DNA of 64,000 nt from an uncultured Paracoccaceae bacterium (lineage in GTDB: Bacteria > Pseudomonadota > Alphaproteobacteria > Rhodobacterales > Rhodobacteraceae). The translations under genes were made by a program, and so were the position numbers. Of the stretch, positions 51,231-62,124 are shown in pieces (the stretch's first letter is position 1; the number at the start of each line of letters is the position of its first letter). The stretch lies in assembly GCA_905182165.1 (NCBI GenBank), contig CAJJAK010000004.1, positions 186,001-250,000 on the forward strand. Reading direction: 5' to 3'. The notes beneath the pieces were generated by a model. The model was not told the DNA's origin, made no database searches, and saw only the letters and a list, made by a program, of their open reading frames with translations.

Positions 51231-52402
51231 TTATTGTAGATCTGAAAAAGTCTCATTCAATCTTTCTAATGCTTCTAATAACAATGTTCTGCGTGTTGCT
51301 ATATTAAAGCGTAAAAAGTTTTCACCACCTGCTCCAAAAGTGTGACCATGGCTTGCAGCAATTTGCGCAGTTTTTTCAACTCGTTTTGTGAACTCGTCCT
51401 TGCTCATCCCAGTATTAGAAAAATCCACCCAACAAAGATAAGTACTTTCCAAATGCATCGAATTAATTCCAGGGATTTTACCAAGCTCAGTATTAAAAAT
51501 TTTCTGATTTTCGTCAAGATACAACATTAAGTTATCAACCCAATCTGCACCTTCTTGACTATAAGCAGCAGTAATCATGTGTTTACCAAAACTACTTGGT
51601 GATATGCCAAAACTAACCATAGTCTTATGAAAGGCAGCTCTTAGTTCTGGATCAGGAATAATAACATTTCCAGTGTGCATGCCTGCAATATTAAATGTTT
51701 TTGTGGTGGCGGTCATCATTACCAAACGGTCAAGAATTTGTGGTGCAGCAATCGCCATTGGAATATGTTTGTAACCGGGCATTATTAAATCATTATGTAT
51801 TTCATCAGATACAACTACCAAGTCGTGTCTTTGCGCAAAAGATGCTATTTCGGTTAATTCTTTTTGGGTCCAAACCCTTCCACCTGGGTTATGTGGTGAG
51901 CTGAGAACTAAAACTTTTTCATTACCTTTCATCAATGAATCATAATGTTCAAAATCTAATTCATAATGACCGTTATTATTAACTAGTGGACACTCTAAAA
52001 CCTCCCGGCCACCCTCTTTAATTTGTCGAAAGAAAACGTAATAAATGGGTGTGAACAAAACGACTCCATCGCCAGGATCACTGTATGTTTGTATTGCCAT
52101 AGAAGTACCATTTACCAAACCGTGTGTAGTGAATACCCATGATGGATCTATGTCCCAATTATGACGGTGCTTCAGCCACCAGTGGATCGACTCTAGATAA
52201 TCTTTGTCATCGCCAAAATATCCATAAATGCCATGATCATACACTCCAAAAATAGATCTTGCACTATTTTTGGTGGACGAAAATCCATATCAGCCACCCA
52301 CATTGGGATACCGTTTTCTTTGGAAACTCCATACAGCTCTTCCATCATATCCCATTTTGCTGAATGTGTATTTTTTCGATTAATTATTTCATCAAAGTTC
52401 AT
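51231..52402 (-). CDS. PatB/MalY-type cystathionine beta-lyase or aminotransferase, one frameshift
   Basis: Fold-type I PLP enzyme. ATG 52402 reads NFDEIINRKNTHSAKWDMME and IPMWVADMDFRPPKIVQ, then shifts between about 52275 and 52250 into VYDHGIYGYFGDDKDYLES and the rest: HGLVNGTSMAIQTYSDPGDGVV, SSPHNPGGRVW, VVVSDEIHNDLIM, MTATTKTFNIAGMH with the PLP Lys. Full length with one base restored is about 390 residues, normal. Members cleave cystathionine or cysteine conjugates; beta-lyase is the best guess. Confidence 0.9.
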
Positions 52403-52588
52403 CAAAAATTTCCTGATTATAATTTGGGCTCAAAGTAGGGATTTCTTTACTGTGATCAAGGGAATAATTGAAAAGTTATACTTTTCTAAATTTGGTTAAT
52501 TAAAATAGATTCTAATAATACTTAATTTGCCTGACTTACTAAGATTTATCTACTTGAATAAAAATATATGAAACCTTAAATCTTTGTT

Positions 52589-53106
52589 ATGACCATCAGA
52601 CCAATTATACTTCATCCAGATCCTAGGCTAAAAAAGAGATGTGCCTTAATTACTCTTTTTGATGAAGAGTGTGCGTGCCATTGTCAGTGATATGTTTGAG
52701 ACCATGTATAATGCACCTGGGATTGGTTTGGCCGCACCACAAATTGGTATTATGTCGCAAATATTCGTAATGGATTGTGGACTTAAAGAAGAAGATCCAA
52801 ACCCTTTAATTTTTATAAATCCTACTGTCAGCTGGAGTTCTGAAGAAACTTTCACCCATAATGAGGGGTGCTTATCGATTCCAGAACAATATGAGGATGT
52901 GACTCGGCCAGCTGAAGTGACAATTACTTTTCAGAATCTAGAAGGGAAACCTTTTGAAGTATCATTTGAGGGCATCGGCGGCCTGTGTTCAGCATGAGAT
53001 TGATCATTTGAAAGGAAAACTCTTTATTGATTATCTTAGTGGTTTAAAAAGACGTATGATCACTGATAAAATGAAAAAATTAAAGCGTGAAATTGATAGA
53101 AAATAA
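52589..53106 (+). CDS. def: peptide deformylase, two frameshifts
   Basis: Removes formyl from nascent proteins. ATG 52589 reads [26 protein letters not shown], shifts near 52665 (GTGTGC repeat) into [26 protein letters not shown] (motif 1) and [17 protein letters not shown] (motif 2, metal Cys), then shifts near 52985 into [19 protein letters not shown] (motif 3, HExxH). All three metal-binding motifs survive once the breaks are bridged, giving about 172 residues. Adjacent to fmt, the enzyme that adds the formyl group. Confidence 0.94.
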
Positions 53107-53151
53107 TTCTAAGGTTTTGCTAAGGTTCATGAATAACATGGGTGAGAAATA

Positions 53152-54061
53152 ATGCGGTTAATATTTATGGGGACTCCTGAGTTCTCCATACCAACACTAA
53201 ACGCTCTAGTAAAAAGCCAACATAATGTTTTGTGTGTTTATACGCAACCACCACGCGCTGCTGGAAGGGGAAAGAAAACGCAACTCTCGGCAGTACATTC
53301 TAGGGCACATGAGCTTGGACTAACTGTTAAAACACCAGATAATTTAAATAACTCAGTAGATATTGATGAATTTGCTGAATTAAAGCCAGATGCAGTAATA
53401 GTTGTTGCCTATGGTCAGATTTTACAGTTTGAAAATTTTAAAAATCCCAAAAGAAGGCTGCATTAATATACACGCGTCTTTATTGCCAAGGTGGCGAGGA
53501 GCGGCACCAATTCATCGAGCGATCATCTCGGGTGATCATGAGACAGGTATTTGCATTATGAGTATGGAGTTAGGGTTAGACACTGGACCTATAATTGCTC
53601 AAGAAAGAACACCAATACTTAAGTCAGATACGACCAGGGAATTATCCAGTCGCTTAGCATTTCTTGGATCAGAAATGCTAATAAAAGTGCTTACCTATCC
53701 TCAAAATATTAATATGATTAAACAATCTGAAGAGGGGGTAACATATGCAAAAAAAATAAATAAAATAGAAGCGAGAATTGATTGGTCCTTGAGCGCTGAT
53801 CGGGTGGAGTGTCTAGTTAGAGGTCTATCTAATTTTCCTGGTGCTTGGACTATGCACAATGGTGTGCGTTTGAAATTATTAGATGCAGAGTTAGTTGAAA
53901 AAAATGGTCCAATAGGCACTATAATTGATGAATCAGGAGTGGTTGCATGTGGGAGCAATGCTATTAGAATTTTGAGCATCCAACGCCCAGGTAAAGCTGA
54001 ACAAGATTGGAAATCTTTTACTCGTGGTTATGAAATAAATCATGCTGATACACTAAGTTAG
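53152..54061 (+). CDS. fmt: methionyl-tRNA formyltransferase, one frameshift
   Basis: Formylates initiator Met-tRNA. First piece: [54 protein letters not shown]. Second piece, from about 53440: [27 protein letters not shown] with the catalytic Asn-His, [22 protein letters not shown], and the C-terminal tRNA-binding domain ([17 protein letters not shown]). One extra A in the A-rich stretch 53428-53445 accounts for the break. About 302 residues. Forms the usual def-fmt pair and converges on rnhA. Confidence 0.95.
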
Positions 54062-54516
54062 TTTTTTATTTTGTAAGGCTCCATACCTGCCCGAGCCAGG
54101 GCGTCAGCTCGTTCGTTTTCCTCTTGGCCAGAGTGGCCTTTAACCCATCTCCAAGTAACTTGATGTTTTGATCTTGCTAAATCTAGTCTTTTCCATAAGT
54201 CAATATTTTTAACATCTTTTTTATTAGCTGTTTTCCAGTTATTTTTTTTCCAATTATTAATCCAGTCAGTAACGCCACCCTTGACGTAATTACTATCTGT
54301 AATAATGGTCAATTTTGTAGGTTTTTCTAAATTTTCAAGAGATGATATAGCTGCCATTAACTCCATTCTATTATTGGTTGTTTCTAACTCACCACCATAT
54401 AATTCTCTTTCTTTAATTATATTATGATCTTCTTTAGCCTGTAAAATAACACCCCAGCCACCTGGGCCTGGATTTCCAGAACAAGCACCATCTGTGTAAG
54501 CAAAAATCTCAGGCAT
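54058..54516 (-). CDS. rnhA: ribonuclease HI
   Basis: Cleaves RNA in RNA-DNA hybrids. 152 residues; active-site acids in [16 protein letters not shown] (Asp), [11 protein letters not shown] (Glu), [11 protein letters not shown] (Asp) and the C-terminal [13 protein letters not shown] (Asp). [12 protein letters not shown] holds the conserved His. Overlaps the upstream methyltransferase by 8 bases and fmt by 4. Confidence 0.97.
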   Translation of the reverse strand: MPEIFAYTDGACSGNPGPGGWGVILQAKEDHNIIKERELYGGELETTNNRMELMAAISSLENLEKPTKLTIITDSNYVKGGVTDWINNWKKNNWKTANKKDVKNIDLWKRLDLARSKHQVTWRWVKGHSGQEENERADALARAGMEPYKIKN

Positions 54517-55100
54517 TGGCTCTAATTATAACCCAAGCTGAAAGTTTGCCATCAAGGCCGATATCTTCTCCATGACTTATTTCTTGAGTTTTGAATTCAT
54601 TTTCTTTTAAAAGTTCAATCAACTGGGGTTCTGAATAGTAAGAATAAAATCTCCCAATATCATCGCGTTTTTCACCCTCACCAAGCTTCATTCCTATTGT
54701 AAAAATTCCTTTTGGTTTTAAAGAGCGATGTAAAGCAGTCAGGTGATTAGAAAACCTTCTTTTAGTAGCGTGTAAAAGACTAAAATGTGCCCAAACTCCA
54801 TCAAAATTATTGACCCATTTAATATCTTCAAAAGATTGATGGAGAACGTCAATATTGTTTTCTATCTTTGCTACTTTTACCATTTCTGCGCTTGCATCGG
54901 TCGCTATTACTTTAAATCCATTACTACTCATAAAGGCAGCAGCATTTCCTGGACCACAGCCCAAGTCTAATACAGTTCCCCCCTTTCTTTACTTCTCTCA
55001 TAAATGTTTCCAAATGTTTGCTTGGCTTACTTGAATTAGTCATAGTGGCATATTCATGACTTTTAGAATCATATACAGAAATAGTTTCTAAATCTGTCAT
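54509..55100 (-). CDS. class I SAM-dependent methyltransferase, one frameshift
   Basis: About 196 residues. ATG 55100 overlaps the ispH stop (ATGA) and reads [30 protein letters not shown], then a run of six G at about 54983 (five expected) shifts the frame into [19 protein letters not shown], the SAM-binding loop, and [43 protein letters not shown]. Methyl acceptor unknown. Sits in an ispH - methyltransferase - rnhA minus-strand run that recurs in Rhodobacterales. Confidence 0.88.
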
Positions 55101-56050
55101 ACTTTTTGCTCCCGTAGTATTCTGGGCACTTTAAATGAGACGTTTTCTATTGCTGTTTCAATTAGTTCTTTTTTCACCTGGTACCTTTCAGTAAAGGCAT
55201 CAATTACTTCATTTATTAGAACTTCTGGAGCTGATGCTCCAGCTGTAATGCCTACAGACTTGATGCCTTCTAACGAACGCCAATCAATATCGACTGCTCG
55301 TTGGACTAACTGTGAGTACTTACAACCAGAAAATTTTCCAACCTCAACTAACCTTCTGGAATTAGAAGAATTGGGTGAGCCAATAACAAGTAAAGCATCA
55401 ATATTTGGCGCTATCTCTTTAACGGCTTTCTGTCGATTTGTGGTAGCGTAACATATGTCTTCTTTATGTGGTCCAATGATATTCTTAAAACGTTTCTTTA
55501 ACTCTTCAACAATACACTTTGTGTCGTCTACTGATAATGTTGTTTGAGTTATATACGCTAATTTATTAACATCTCTTGGTTTTATATTTTTAACATCTTC
55601 AACTGTTTCAACTAACAAGACTTCACCATCTGGAAGTTGACCCATAGTACCCAAGGTTTCTGGATGGCCCTCATGGCCAATCATTATCATTTGTAAACCA
55701 TTTTGGTAATGTCTTTCTGCTTCAATATGTACTTTACTAACAAGTGGACAGGTAGCATCCACATATACCATATTTCTTTCTTTAGCTTTTAAAGGGATAG
55801 ATTTTGGGACGCCATGCGCCGAAAAAATAACAGGTCTGTCATCAGGACATTCATCTAGCTCTTCTACGAATATGGCTCCTTTCTTTCTCAAATCGTCAAC
55901 TACAAATTTATTATGAACAATTTCATGACGTACAAAAACTGGTGCCCCCCATTTTTCCAAAGCCTTATTAACAATATCAATTGCCCTATCTACACCAGCG
56001 CAAAACCCACGAGGAGCAGCAAGATATAAGGTTAATGGTGGTTTATTCAT
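55097..56050 (-). CDS. ispH: 4-hydroxy-3-methylbut-2-enyl diphosphate reductase
   Basis: Final step of the non-mevalonate isoprenoid pathway, producing IPP and DMAPP with a [4Fe-4S] cluster. ATG 56050 gives 317 residues starting [23 protein letters not shown] (first cluster Cys). The others are in [13 protein letters not shown] and [14 protein letters not shown]. Substrate loop [16 protein letters not shown] and late [13 protein letters not shown] are present. A 25-residue hydrophobic upstream extension in the same frame is not expected for this cytosolic enzyme. Confidence 0.97.
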   Translation of the reverse strand: MNKPPLTLYLAAPRGFCAGVDRAIDIVNKALEKWGAPVFVRHEIVHNKFVVDDLRKKGAIFVEELDECPDDRPVIFSAHGVPKSIPLKAKERNMVYVDATCPLVSKVHIEAERHYQNGLQMIMIGHEGHPETLGTMGQLPDGEVLLVETVEDVKNIKPRDVNKLAYITQTTLSVDDTKCIVEELKKRFKNIIGPHKEDICYATTNRQKAVKEIAPNIDALLVIGSPNSSNSRRLVEVGKFSGCKYSQLVQRAVDIDWRSLEGIKSVGITAGASAPEVLINEVIDAFTERYQVKKELIETAIENVSFKVPRILREQKV

Positions 56051-56154
56051 ATACACAATCCATTTTAAGATTATAGGTTTATTAAATTCAAATATTATCA
56101 AACAAATAAAATTGATATAGCACAAGTATTGTTTTTTAAATAAGGTCTTTGATT

Positions 56155-56757
56155 ATGTCTGCAAGCCAAATAACAAATAATAAAGATAAAATTAGTCAAT
56201 ATAGCAATTGTTGCGTTGCATTTGGGTCAAATATCCTTTCCAAATTAGGAAGTCCTTTAGAAATAGTTCACCAAGCTATGAAAGAAATTCAAACTTCTAA
56301 ATTTGAACTTGTATTAACTTCCAACCTTTATGAAACAGTGGCTTATCCAAAGGGATCAGGTCCTAATTTTATAAATTGCTGTGCTGTATATAAAACCAAA
56401 TTGAACGCTTCTGAGACGTTACTGCATCTTCACAGTATAGAAAAATGTTTAGGTAGAATTCGAAATAAAAGATGGGCACCACGAGTAATTGACTTGGATT
56501 TGATATATTTTGATGAGTTTATTTATCCCAACCAAGAAGTTGTTCAAGAATGGATAGGTCTATCAAAAGATGAGCAAATGGAATCATGGCCCACAGAAAT
56601 GATATTACCTCACCCTCGATTGCAAGACCGAGCATTTGTACTTATTCCAATGTGCGACATTGATCCAAAATGGAAACACCCAATTTTAAAAAATACAGTG
56701 TCTGAGATGTTAAATGATATAGATTCTAAGCTTTTGGCTGAGATTAAAAAAATATAA
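56155..56757 (+). CDS. folK: 2-amino-4-hydroxy-6-hydroxymethyldihydropteridine diphosphokinase
   Basis: Pyrophosphorylates the pterin in folate synthesis. About 200 residues from ATG 56155. HPPK features: CVAFGSNILSKLGSPLEIVHQAM, SNLYETVAYPKGSGPNFINCCAVYKT, LGRIRNKRWAPRVIDLDLIYF with the Mg-binding DLDL, and LPHPRLQDRAFVLIPMCDIDP. An insert (YPNQEVVQEWIGLSKDEQMES) makes it longer than E. coli FolK. Divergent from ispH; rpoZ follows. Confidence 0.94.
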   Translation: MSASQITNNKDKISQYSNCCVAFGSNILSKLGSPLEIVHQAMKEIQTSKFELVLTSNLYETVAYPKGSGPNFINCCAVYKTKLNASETLLHLHSIEKCLGRIRNKRWAPRVIDLDLIYFDEFIYPNQEVVQEWIGLSKDEQMESWPTEMILPHPRLQDRAFVLIPMCDIDPKWKHPILKNTVSEMLNDIDSKLLAEIKKI

Positions 56758-56842
56758 ACAAATAGCTGGAGCCTCTTGCAAATAATTCAAAATACGCTTA
56801 GTGAACACATCTCATTATAATTGATATGTACAGGAGCATCTT

Positions 56843-57193
56843 ATGGCCCGAGTAACAGTAGAAGATTGTGTAGATAAAGTACCTAATAGATTCGAGTTAG
56901 TAATGTTAGCTGCTCACCGATCTAGAGAATTGTCTTCTGGGTCTGAGCTAACTGTTGATCGAGATAAAGATAAAAACCCTGTGGTTTCTTTGAGAGAAAT
57001 TGCGGATGAAACTCAAAGTGCAGATGAGCTTCGCGAGCGTGCAATTGAAAGCAATCAGACGCAAATTGAGGTTGATGAACCTGAAGAAGATGCTATGGCT
57101 CTTCTAATGGGTGTAGAGCAAGACCAGCCAAGTGATGATATGTCAGAGGAAAACTTGCTAAGAGCCTTAATGGAAGCTCAGGAAATACGTTAA
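56843..57193 (+). CDS. rpoZ: DNA-directed RNA polymerase omega subunit
   Basis: 116 residues. [32 protein letters not shown] is diagnostic of omega; the acidic C-terminal tail ([14 protein letters not shown]) is typical of alphaproteobacteria. Assists assembly of the beta' subunit and links to ppGpp response; it lies directly before the (p)ppGpp synthetase gene, the usual order. Confidence 0.97.
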   Translation: MARVTVEDCVDKVPNRFELVMLAAHRSRELSSGSELTVDRDKDKNPVVSLREIADETQSADELRERAIESNQTQIEVDEPEEDAMALLMGVEQDQPSDDMSEENLLRALMEAQEIR

Positions 57194-57236
57194 TTTTAGC
57201 TTCCTATCGTCCTTAAGGGATTGAAAAGGAGAGCAA

Positions 57237-59360
57237 TTGATAAGTTTAGAAAAACTCGTTGAGTTAACTGAGAGCTACAATCCACGCTCAGATGAAGAAC
57301 TTATACGCCGTGCATTTAATTATGCAAAGCAAATGCATGAAGGTCAATCTAGACGATCGGGAGAACCTTATTTTATGCATCCGTTTGCAGTAGCCATGCA
57401 GTTGGCAGAGCAGCATATGGATGATGCGACCATAATAACAGCCCTTTTGCATGACACTATTGAGGATACAAAATCTACTTTCTCTGATATTAGGGAACAA
57501 TTTAATGAAGAAATAGCTGAATTAGTTGATGGGGTAACTAAACTTACAAACTTAGAGCTTGGCTCTGTGGAGAGTGCGCAAGCGGAGAATTTTCGAAAGT
57601 TATTACTTGCTATGTCAAAAGATCTTCGAGTTCTTTTGGTGAAATTGGCCGATAGGTTACACAATATGCGCACCATAAAGCATATGGATTCTGAAAAGCA
57701 GCTTATAAAAGCCAGAGAAACAATGGATATTTATGCACCTTTGGCTGGACGAATGGGAATGCAATTTATTCGAGAAGAATTGGAAGATTTATCTTTTCGA
57801 GTTTTAAATTCTGAAGCCCGAAGTTCAATAATGAGGAGGTTTGTGTCTCTTCGCAATAAATCTGGGGATGTGATAACAAAGATTACCGATGATATTCGCA
57901 AGGCCATGAACACATATGAAATTACTGGAGAAGTGACTGGTCGGGAAAAGAAGCCATATTCGATATGGCGCAAAATGGAAGAGAAGCAAGAAGGATTTTC
58001 AAGATTATCAGATATCTATGGATTTCGCATAATTACTAAAGATGAGGTTGATTGTTATAGAGCGCTTGGCGCCATACATCAAAGATGGCGAGCAGTTCCT
58101 GGACGTTTTAAAGATTATATAAGTCAACCTAAAAGTAATGGTTATAGATCTCTGCACACGGCTGTTTCTGGACGTGATGGAAAAATAGTCGAAGTTCAAA
58201 TTAGGACAAAGGAAATGCACCAAGTAGCAGAAACAGGTGTGGCAGCTCACTGGTCCTATCGGGAAGGTGAGCGTTCTGCAAATAAATTTGCAGTAGATCC
58301 TTTTGTTTGGATTAGTGAAATTACAGACAGTTTTAACAGTTCTGAAGATCAAGAGGAGTTTCTGGAGCATGTAAAGTTAGAAATGTTTGCAGATCAAGTT
58401 TTTTGTTTTACGCCAAAAGGAGACGTTATTAAACTTCCAAGAGGAGCAACTCCGTTAGATTTTGCATATAGTATTCATACTAGAATTGGTGATGGGTGCG
58501 TAGGAGTAAAAGTTGACGGTAAAAGAGTCCCGTTATGGACCCGCTTGAGAAATGGACAATCTGTAGAAATTATAACTGCAAAAGGGCAAAAACCTCAAGC
58601 TGCTTGGAGAGATGTTGCGGTAACTGGCCGAGCAAAAACAGCAATAAGACGATCTTTGAAAACTGAAAATAGGGACAATTTTCTTCGGTTGGGTAAAGAA
58701 TTTGCTCGTGTGGCTTTTGAAAATGTTGGGAAGAGACCTACTAATAAAGCCCTCTTAACAGCGGCTAAAATGTTTGCCTTAAAAACTGCAGATGATGTTT
58801 TGGTTTCACTGGGAAGCGCTGAATTGACGGGGACGCAAGTTGTTGAGGCGTTATATCCAGAAATAATAAGAAAAAGACCAATCGATGAGATTGAGCCTTC
58901 AAAAGCAATTATAGGTTTAATGTCTGATCAAAATGCTCAGCGTTCTAGTTGCTGTGAGCCCTTACCAGGAGAGCGGATTGTTGGAATCTTAACAAAAGGC
59001 AAAGGCGTTATGATCCACACTATCGACTGCGACAGGTTAGCAATTTATGATCAGGTTCAAGATAGATGGATTGACTTGCATTGGTCAGAAGGTAACCATC
59101 AGGCCTTAAACGAAGTTTTAATAAATATTACTATTGGGAATGATGCAGGTGTATTAGGGCGTATTTGTACATTGATTGGAGAGCAAAACGCCAATATTTC
59201 TGATATGCGTTTTGAAGAGAAGCAACCAGATTTTTATAGAATAGCCGTGTCAATTGAAGTTCGGGATGTAAAGCATCTACATAATGTTGTCACATCGCTA
59301 AATGCTGATACAGATGTTGCTGAAATAACAAGACATAGAGATTTAGTGGAATTAGTTTAG
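57237..59360 (+). CDS. bifunctional (p)ppGpp synthetase/hydrolase (RelA/SpoT homologue)
   Basis: 707 residues, TTG start after AAAAGGAGAG. Domains in order: HD hydrolase (PYFMHPFAVAMQLAE, ALLHDTIEDTKST, LVKLADRLHNMRT), synthetase (SRLSDIYGFRIITKDEVDCYRALGAIHQRWRAVPGRFKDYI, YRSLHTAV), TGS (FCFTPKGDVIKLPRGATPLDFAYSIHTRIGDGCVG), zinc-finger-like C block (RSSCCEPLPGERIVGIL) and ACT. Both catalytic halves look intact, as in Rsh of alphaproteobacteria that have a single stringent-response enzyme. Confidence 0.97.
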   Translation: MISLEKLVELTESYNPRSDEELIRRAFNYAKQMHEGQSRRSGEPYFMHPFAVAMQLAEQHMDDATIITALLHDTIEDTKSTFSDIREQFNEEIAELVDGVTKLTNLELGSVESAQAENFRKLLLAMSKDLRVLLVKLADRLHNMRTIKHMDSEKQLIKARETMDIYAPLAGRMGMQFIREELEDLSFRVLNSEARSSIMRRFVSLRNKSGDVITKITDDIRKAMNTYEITGEVTGREKKPYSIWRKMEEKQEGFSRLSDIYGFRIITKDEVDCYRALGAIHQRWRAVPGRFKDYISQPKSNGYRSLHTAVSGRDGKIVEVQIRTKEMHQVAETGVAAHWSYREGERSANKFAVDPFVWISEITDSFNSSEDQEEFLEHVKLEMFADQVFCFTPKGDVIKLPRGATPLDFAYSIHTRIGDGCVGVKVDGKRVPLWTRLRNGQSVEIITAKGQKPQAAWRDVAVTGRAKTAIRRSLKTENRDNFLRLGKEFARVAFENVGKRPTNKALLTAAKMFALKTADDVLVSLGSAELTGTQVVEALYPEIIRKRPIDEIEPSKAIIGLMSDQNAQRSSCCEPLPGERIVGILTKGKGVMIHTIDCDRLAIYDQVQDRWIDLHWSEGNHQALNEVLINITIGNDAGVLGRICTLIGEQNANISDMRFEEKQPDFYRIAVSIEVRDVKHLHNVVTSLNADTDVAEITRHRDLVELV

Positions 59361-59378
59361 ATTTTGGAGTGAGAATTA

Positions 59379-60077
59379 TTGGTTTTTAGGCGAAAAAACA
59401 AATTAGGCTGGTGGCAGGGTGTGCGGCAGTTACTTTACCCTAAGGGCGGTTGGAGTAGAGCGTTAAGTTATCTGGGCCACAGATTAACTCGTATTAAAGA
59501 CTCTCCTCATAAAGTTTCAAGGGGTATTGCAGCTGGTGTATTTGTCTGCTTTACGCCTTTTTTTGGCTTTCATTTTTTTCTAGCAGCAATTATTGCGTTT
59601 ATAATTAGAGGCAATTTACTTGCAGCAATTTTGGCAACATTCTTTGGAAACCCTTTAACATTTCCATTTATCAGTTGGGGTAGTTTGCGACTGGGCACAT
59701 TTCTATTGGGAAGAGATTTTAGTGATGCTGATTTCAAGAGTTCTAGAAATTCATTTGATGAGGTGATGTACGAGATATTTGAGAATTTAAAAAGTATTTT
59801 TAATTCAAATATTTCTGGCTGGAATGAGACCTCAGAATTCATAAATATTTTATGGAGTAATATTTTTGAATTTATTAATATATTTTTATTTCCTTATCTT
59901 GTTGGAGGCTTAATGCCTGGTTTTATATTTGGGTTGTTATTTTATATTGGCTCTGTACCTATAATATCCATGTATCAAAATCGAAGAAAAGGTAGATTGA
60001 AACAAAAATGGGAAATATTGAAGGAACGTGCTGTAAAAGTAAAAAGTGTTTTAGAAAATGAAGATAAGGAAGATTAA
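59379..60077 (+). CDS. DUF2062 membrane protein
   Basis: 232 residues, TTG start with GGAG upstream. DUF2062 pattern: SRALSYLGHRLTRIKDSPHKVSRGIAAGVFVCFTPFFGFHFFLAA, IIRGNLLAAILATFFGNPLTFPFI, and a further hydrophobic pair near 170-205. Basic C-terminal tail (QNRRKGRLKQKWEILKERA). Function unknown. Its place between the (p)ppGpp enzyme and pdxJ is conserved in Rhodobacterales; its stop abuts the pdxJ start. Confidence 0.92.
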   Translation: MVFRRKNKLGWWQGVRQLLYPKGGWSRALSYLGHRLTRIKDSPHKVSRGIAAGVFVCFTPFFGFHFFLAAIIAFIIRGNLLAAILATFFGNPLTFPFISWGSLRLGTFLLGRDFSDADFKSSRNSFDEVMYEIFENLKSIFNSNISGWNETSEFINILWSNIFEFINIFLFPYLVGGLMPGFIFGLLFYIGSVPIISMYQNRRKGRLKQKWEILKERAVKVKSVLENEDKED

Positions 60078-60836
60078 ATGAAACAAGATATTCGTCTTGG
60101 AGTGAATATTGACCATGTGGCCACTGTAAGAAATGCGCGAGGTGGAACCTATCCAGACCCTACTCGTGCAGCCTTATTAGCTGAAGAGTCTGGAGCAGAC
60201 GGAATAACTGCTCATTTAAGAGAAGACAGGCGGCATATAGGTGATCAAGATATTGACACTCTAATGCGGGAGTTAAAGATACCATTAAATTTTGAAATGG
60301 CTGCTACTGATGAAATGCAGAAAATAGCACTGAAATACCGTCCTAATGCTATTTGCTTAGTGCCAGAAAAAAGAGAAGAAATAACAACTGAAGGAGGTTT
60401 AGATGTTGTGAGAGATGAAATTAGATTAGCAAAGTTTGTATCTCCACTCAGGGACGCTGGATGCAGGGTTTCTATATTTTTGGCGGCTGACCAACTCCAA
60501 ATTGATGCGGCTTTTAGAATTGGAGCGCAAGTTGTAGAGCTACACACAGGGGCATATTGCGATTTGCATTCAGAAAGTCTTAATAAAGAGCGAGATGAAG
60601 AGCTGCAAAGATTGAAAAGTATGGCAAAATATGCAAATGATTTAGGATTAGAAGTTCATGCAGGCCACGGCTTAACTTATGACACAGTAGCGCCAATTGC
60701 ATCTATTTGTGAATTACACGAGTTGAACATCGGACACTTCTTAGTTGGGGAAAGTATCTTCTGCGGTATGAAGGCTGCTATAAAAGAAATGAAATTATTA
60801 ATAAAAAAAGCTCGAGAAAATATAACTATTGGTTGA
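60078..60836 (+). CDS. pdxJ: pyridoxine 5'-phosphate synthase
   Basis: Condenses 1-deoxyxylulose 5-phosphate with 3-amino-2-oxopropyl phosphate to make PNP. 252 residues; LGVNIDHVATVRNARGGTYPDP, GADGITAHLREDRRHI, IPLNFEMAAT, ICLVPEKREEITTEGGLDV, VSIFLAAD, VELHTGAYCDL and VHAGHGLTYDTV are all present including the catalytic Glu and His residues. ATG directly follows the DUF2062 stop. Confidence 0.97.
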   Translation: MKQDIRLGVNIDHVATVRNARGGTYPDPTRAALLAEESGADGITAHLREDRRHIGDQDIDTLMRELKIPLNFEMAATDEMQKIALKYRPNAICLVPEKREEITTEGGLDVVRDEIRLAKFVSPLRDAGCRVSIFLAADQLQIDAAFRIGAQVVELHTGAYCDLHSESLNKERDEELQRLKSMAKYANDLGLEVHAGHGLTYDTVAPIASICELHELNIGHFLVGESIFCGMKAAIKEMKLLIKKARENITIG

Positions 60837-60855
60837 GGTTTGTTAGAATTTTAAA

Positions 60856-61263
60856 ATGATTATTGGTATTGGATCAGATTTATGTCTCAATGCTAGAATA
60901 CAGGGAACGCTTGATCGTTTTGGAGATAGATTCCGAAACCGAGTATTTACTCGTATTGAACAGCAAAAAGCAGACGGTCGGAAGATTCCTGCTGAAACAT
61001 ACGCGAAAAGATGGGCAGCAAAGGAAGCGTGCTCTAAGGCCCTTGGTACTGGGTTGCGTATGGGTATTGCTTGGAAAGAAATGCAAGTAACAAATTTAAA
61101 AACTGGACAGCCTAAAATGACTGTTGAGGGCTCAGCTGGGAAAAGGTTAGAGACGATAACGCCTGCCGGACATGAAGCAATTATTCATTTAACTTTGACA
61201 GATGATTATCCATGGGCACAGGCGTTTGTAGTCATTGAAGCATTAAAAAAAGAGACGATGTAA
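60856..61263 (+). CDS. acpS: holo-[acyl-carrier-protein] synthase
   Basis: Transfers phosphopantetheine from CoA to ACP. 135 residues; [31 protein letters not shown] with the Mg-binding Asp, and [22 protein letters not shown] with the Glu. The usual DIV is DLC here, a minor change. Follows pdxJ by 19 bases as in other alphaproteobacteria. Confidence 0.96.
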   Translation: MIIGIGSDLCLNARIQGTLDRFGDRFRNRVFTRIEQQKADGRKIPAETYAKRWAAKEACSKALGTGLRMGIAWKEMQVTNLKTGQPKMTVEGSAGKRLETITPAGHEAIIHLTLTDDYPWAQAFVVIEALKKETM

Positions 61264-61321
61264 AGTGAGTTTAATTTGTTTAAAGTTCACTTGTTGGAAA
61301 AATAATTGATTAGGAAATAGA

Positions 61322-62100
61322 ATGTTATCAAAGAAAAAGAAAACAGCAAAAGGAACAAAAAGTCCCTTTTATGGGCCTTATTATTAGCTGGTTTAATAAG
61401 AACATTATTTTTTCAACCTTATTGGATACCGTCTGGATCAATGAAGGATACCTTACTGATTGGGGATTTTTTGTTTGTTAATAAAATGGCCTATGGTTAT
61501 TCGAAGCACTCTTGTCCTTGGTCATTGTGCCCGTTTTCTGGGCGTATCCTGTCAAAAGAACCAAAAAGAGGGGATGTTGTAGTTTTTAAACATCCAACTA
61601 CTGGTGCGGATTTTATAAAAAGATTAATTGGGTTGCCAGGAGAAAAGATACAAATGAAAGATGGGGATTTATTTATTAATGACATTAAGGTGCCTGTAAC
61701 TAATGATGGCTTGTTTAAAGAAATATACGAAATACAGGGCCCAATGCAAATTAGTAGACCAGCATGCTCAAAACCGACTGTGCAAGGCGCTATATGCGCT
61801 AAGGAAAAATTCAAGGCTGAGTTACCTAATGGAGTAATTCACAGTATGTTAAATGTTTCTTCAGGCCAATCGCTAGATGATACTGGTATTTACTCAATAC
61901 CTCAGGGGCATTATTTTTTCATGGGGGATAATCGAGATAATTCTTCTGATAGCAGAGTTAGAAAACCTCGTGGGATTGGTTTTGTGCCGTTGGAGAATAT
62001 AGTTGGGCGAGCTGATAGAGTTGTGTTTTCTTCAGCTGGAAAGTCAATTTTGTATTTTTGGACTTGGCGATCAAATAGATACTTTAAAGCTATTAATTAA
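61322..62100 (+). CDS. lepB: signal peptidase I, one frameshift near the start
   Basis: Membrane-bound Ser/Lys protease removing signal peptides. ATG 61322 reads LSKKKKTAKGTK and stops at 61388 in that frame; restoring one A in the A5 run near 61360 gives the anchor SLLWALLLAGLIRTLFFQPYWIPSGSMKDTL with the catalytic Ser. The Lys is in GADFIKRLIGLPGE, and MGDNRDNSSDSR closes the fold. About 259 residues. The Cys pair SKHSCPWSLCPF and a later Cys pair are extra features seen in relatives. Confidence 0.94.
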
Positions 62101-62124
62101 CTTTTTCTTGGAGAATTAAATTTA